Shown here piece by piece: positions 62,631 to 64,000 of a stretch of 64,000 nucleotides of DNA. The stretch lies in the NCBI GenBank assembly GCA_947454705.1, contig CANGKZ010000001.1, positions 245,363-309,362 on the forward strand, read 5' to 3'. How positions within the stretch are numbered: the stretch's first letter is position 1; the number at the start of each line of letters is the position of its first letter. The notes beneath the pieces are model-generated. The model was not told the origin of the DNA and searched no databases. It saw only the letters and a list, made by a program, of their open reading frames with translations. Position numbers and translations under genes: made by a program. The DNA is from Verrucomicrobiota bacterium (GTDB lineage: Bacteria > Verrucomicrobiota > Verrucomicrobiia > Limisphaerales > UBA9464).

Positions 62631-63578
62631 TCATGGAAAAGGATGCTCCTCGATGAGCTTCAGCTGTTCTGGAGTGGCGAGGGTCATAACCCCGGGGCGG
62701 AACTCGATCCGAGCGATTTGATCTTCGATGAATTGAATCCGTTCCTGGTAATACTTGTCTACTTGAGCCACGACTTCAGTGGGCATCTTGCCGCCGATTT
62801 GCTGAAGCAGATTCTGCGACGTGGTCTTGAGCGTTTGAATCCGTTCCGTCAGCAGGACCGCGCCCTTCTGCGGATCGGCCGTGGGATTCGGATCCGGATC
62901 GTAGGGCCCATGGGACGGATAGGTGGAAATCGCTCCCGACGCGCGGATGGCCTCCTCGAGTTCCTTGGCGGATTGTCCAAGTTTTCCTCCGGTCCGTTCC
63001 ACAAACTGACGAAACTCGTCCACCTCCACTCGAGCCGCCCGTCCATGCTCGAATTCCATGTACTTCTGGTAGCCTTCGGGAGACAGGGTCTTTCGAAGAT
63101 GTGTGTCGTAATCAACTCTCTCCTGCGAGAGATTCAGCGTCGCAAACTGAGCGTCATTCGCCTTTTGGTGGACGGATTGCATTCGTCCGACCAATTCCTC
63201 GATCTGTTCTGGTGTGAGATGAAGCTCATCGAAGAGAGGTTGAAAAATGACAGCTTCGGCTTTCGTCGCTTCTTCGATCAACTGCCTCATTCCGAGGGAA
63301 ACCGAGTATTCTGAATTCCCAGAGCCGCGGGAATCCGATCTCGGGGAATTCCCAAACTTTCCCTTGGGTTGGATTTTCGGCGCAGGTTTCGGTCCGCTCA
63401 CCTTCGCAAGTTCCCTCGTAGCATCGGAGTCGTGGGATACCAGACTGGTCAAATCACGCCGGCGGAGTTCCGCGTGTCGTCCGAGTTGATATGAGACCAG
63501 CGCCAAGATCGAAGCCGCCAGAAACGTGACAAAGCGATGTGCACCGCTTCGGGCGCTTTTGTTGTTTGTGGGGTGCAT
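62631..63578 (-). CDS. Membrane-anchored coiled-coil protein of unknown function
   Basis: A 315-residue protein with a basic N-terminus, a transmembrane segment at about 16-32 (FVTFLAASILALVSYQL) and a low-complexity linker rich in Gly/Ser/Pro (about 68-95). A helical region from about 100 to 300 has heptad-like segments (IEEATKAEAVIFQPLFDELH, LTPEQIEELVGRMQSVHQKA). The LTPEQIEEL phrase is reminiscent of Spy/CpxP-type periplasmic proteins, but this is only a resemblance. It is separated by about 180 bases from the glycosyltransferases. Confidence 0.65.
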   Translation of the reverse strand: MHPTNNKSARSGAHRFVTFLAASILALVSYQLGRHAELRRRDLTSLVSHDSDATRELAKVSGPKPAPKIQPKGKFGNSPRSDSRGSGNSEYSVSLGMRQLIEEATKAEAVIFQPLFDELHLTPEQIEELVGRMQSVHQKANDAQFATLNLSQERVDYDTHLRKTLSPEGYQKYMEFEHGRAARVEVDEFRQFVERTGGKLGQSAKELEEAIRASGAISTYPSHGPYDPDPNPTADPQKGAVLLTERIQTLKTTSQNLLQQIGGKMPTEVVAQVDKYYQERIQFIEDQIARIEFRPGVMTLATPEQLKLIEEHPFP

Positions 63579-63635
63579 TTTTACGTAGGGACGAACTAAG
63601 TGCGAAGTTGCGAGCGGTTGATAAAGTTCGAAGAA

Positions 63636-63861
63636 TTACATGCGAACCTCTCCGATGGCAGTGCCCGAACCGCTGACGTAGGATCTTACCTTGCTATAGC
63701 CAGTCGCACTCCATTCCTTCAGTTTTCCAAATGCAGTGACGTTAACAGCCTGGCTATAATCTTCCGGGAGCGACGCTCTCCCTGAGCAATCGAAGGACAG
63801 GTTATACCCTTTAATCGTATCCGGTACTCCTGTACGCAAGTACCTTGCCGAAGCTAGCAGG
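63636..63861 (-). pseudogene. C-terminal stump of a gene cut by a probable insertion element
   Basis: The frame is open on its upstream side straight into the putative element boundary (GLLASARYLRTGVPDT...) and ends GSGTAIGEVRM. Its last residues (VNVTAFGKLKEWSATGYSKV, YVSGSGTAIGEVRM) look like the C-terminal part of a surface or repeat protein, but no family was named. It lies 57 bases upstream of the coiled-coil gene in the same orientation. Confidence 0.5.
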
Positions 63862-64000
63862 CCGTTGAAAAACCCCTGTTTATCTACCCGATTCTCTCCT
63901 GAGCGGTGTTCAAAAGGCTGAAAACTGGATTTGGCAAAAGGGTGGCCCGGCGGTGTGGGGCTGACTGGGTTCCATTTTCCCAGTCTCCCGACACACCGCA
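63862..64000. mobile_element. Probable edge of an insertion sequence
   Basis: The boundary bears GGCCGTTGAAAAACCCC, the type of terminal inverted repeat found in IS1182/IS4-like elements. Beyond it, 63950-63999 forms an imperfect hairpin (GCGGTGTG...GACTGGG / CCCAGTC...CACACCGC). Two minus-strand frames stay open to the window edge, one ending at a TAG near 63880; neither was recognised as a transposase, and the rest of the element lies outside the window. Confidence 0.45.

Overview
The window looks like chromosomal DNA of a high-GC member of the Verrucomicrobiota, probably a soil or freshwater relative of Pedosphaera/Limisphaera (old subdivision 3). This rests on gene content: paired PSD1-cytochrome/DUF1549/DUF1553 and DUF1501 proteins, several pseudopilins with the H-x9-DG ending, a PEP-CTERM protein, ThuA-DUF1080 and Tat-exported Gfo/Idh/MocA proteins, a huge lamin-tail/CotH protein, and many short dispersed intergenic repeats. 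No rRNA or marker tree was available, so the placement is inference.

Layout. 1-19.9 kb is mostly housekeeping: an HTH-metallo-hydrolase fusion, an M2 peptidase, dnaN, tig, an O-antigen-ligase-like protein, purL, scpB-scpA, an MgtC protein, serA, apbE, a Tat lipoprotein oxidoreductase and a cyclic-nucleotide-binding histidine kinase. 20.0-23.5 kb is a cobalamin-riboswitch operon for surface proteins: a PEP-CTERM protein, a cysteine-rich CWC/DUF5522 region that runs in frame into a secreted lectin-like protein, and a pseudopilin. Convergent to it, 32.8-23.6 kb is a co-directional run of seven genes: GntR regulator, ABC ATPase, ECF sigma, anti-sigma, a very large secreted beta-propeller, a second pseudopilin and an ABC-2-like permease. 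A tRNA-His follows at 33.1 kb.

33.3-47.7 kb holds a DapA-like aldolase, a sugar epimerase and a glycosyltransferase, then the PSD1/DUF1501 pair, a vapBC toxin-antitoxin module bracketed by direct repeats, a third pseudopilin, ThuA-DUF1080, a second Gfo/Idh/MocA protein, a diheme cytochrome with FeoA, and a VanY-like carboxypeptidase. 48-59 kb holds the 1741-residue CotH/lamin-tail protein, a YaeQ-like protein, purF, a glycosyltransferase, two methyltransferases and a rhomboid. From about 59.2 kb the sequence reads as less GC-rich by eye and looks like a polysaccharide island: an SMR-like protein, two coupled glycosyltransferases (one with an embedded zinc ribbon), an unknown coiled-coil protein, and a gene stump cut by a probable insertion element at the right edge.

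The most interesting candidates are the B12-controlled surface operon with its CWC/DUF5522 fusion, the neighbouring sigma/propeller/pseudopilin/ABC cluster, and a TTTTGGTAC-type motif that recurs in this GC-rich DNA, always on the same strand in its exact form.
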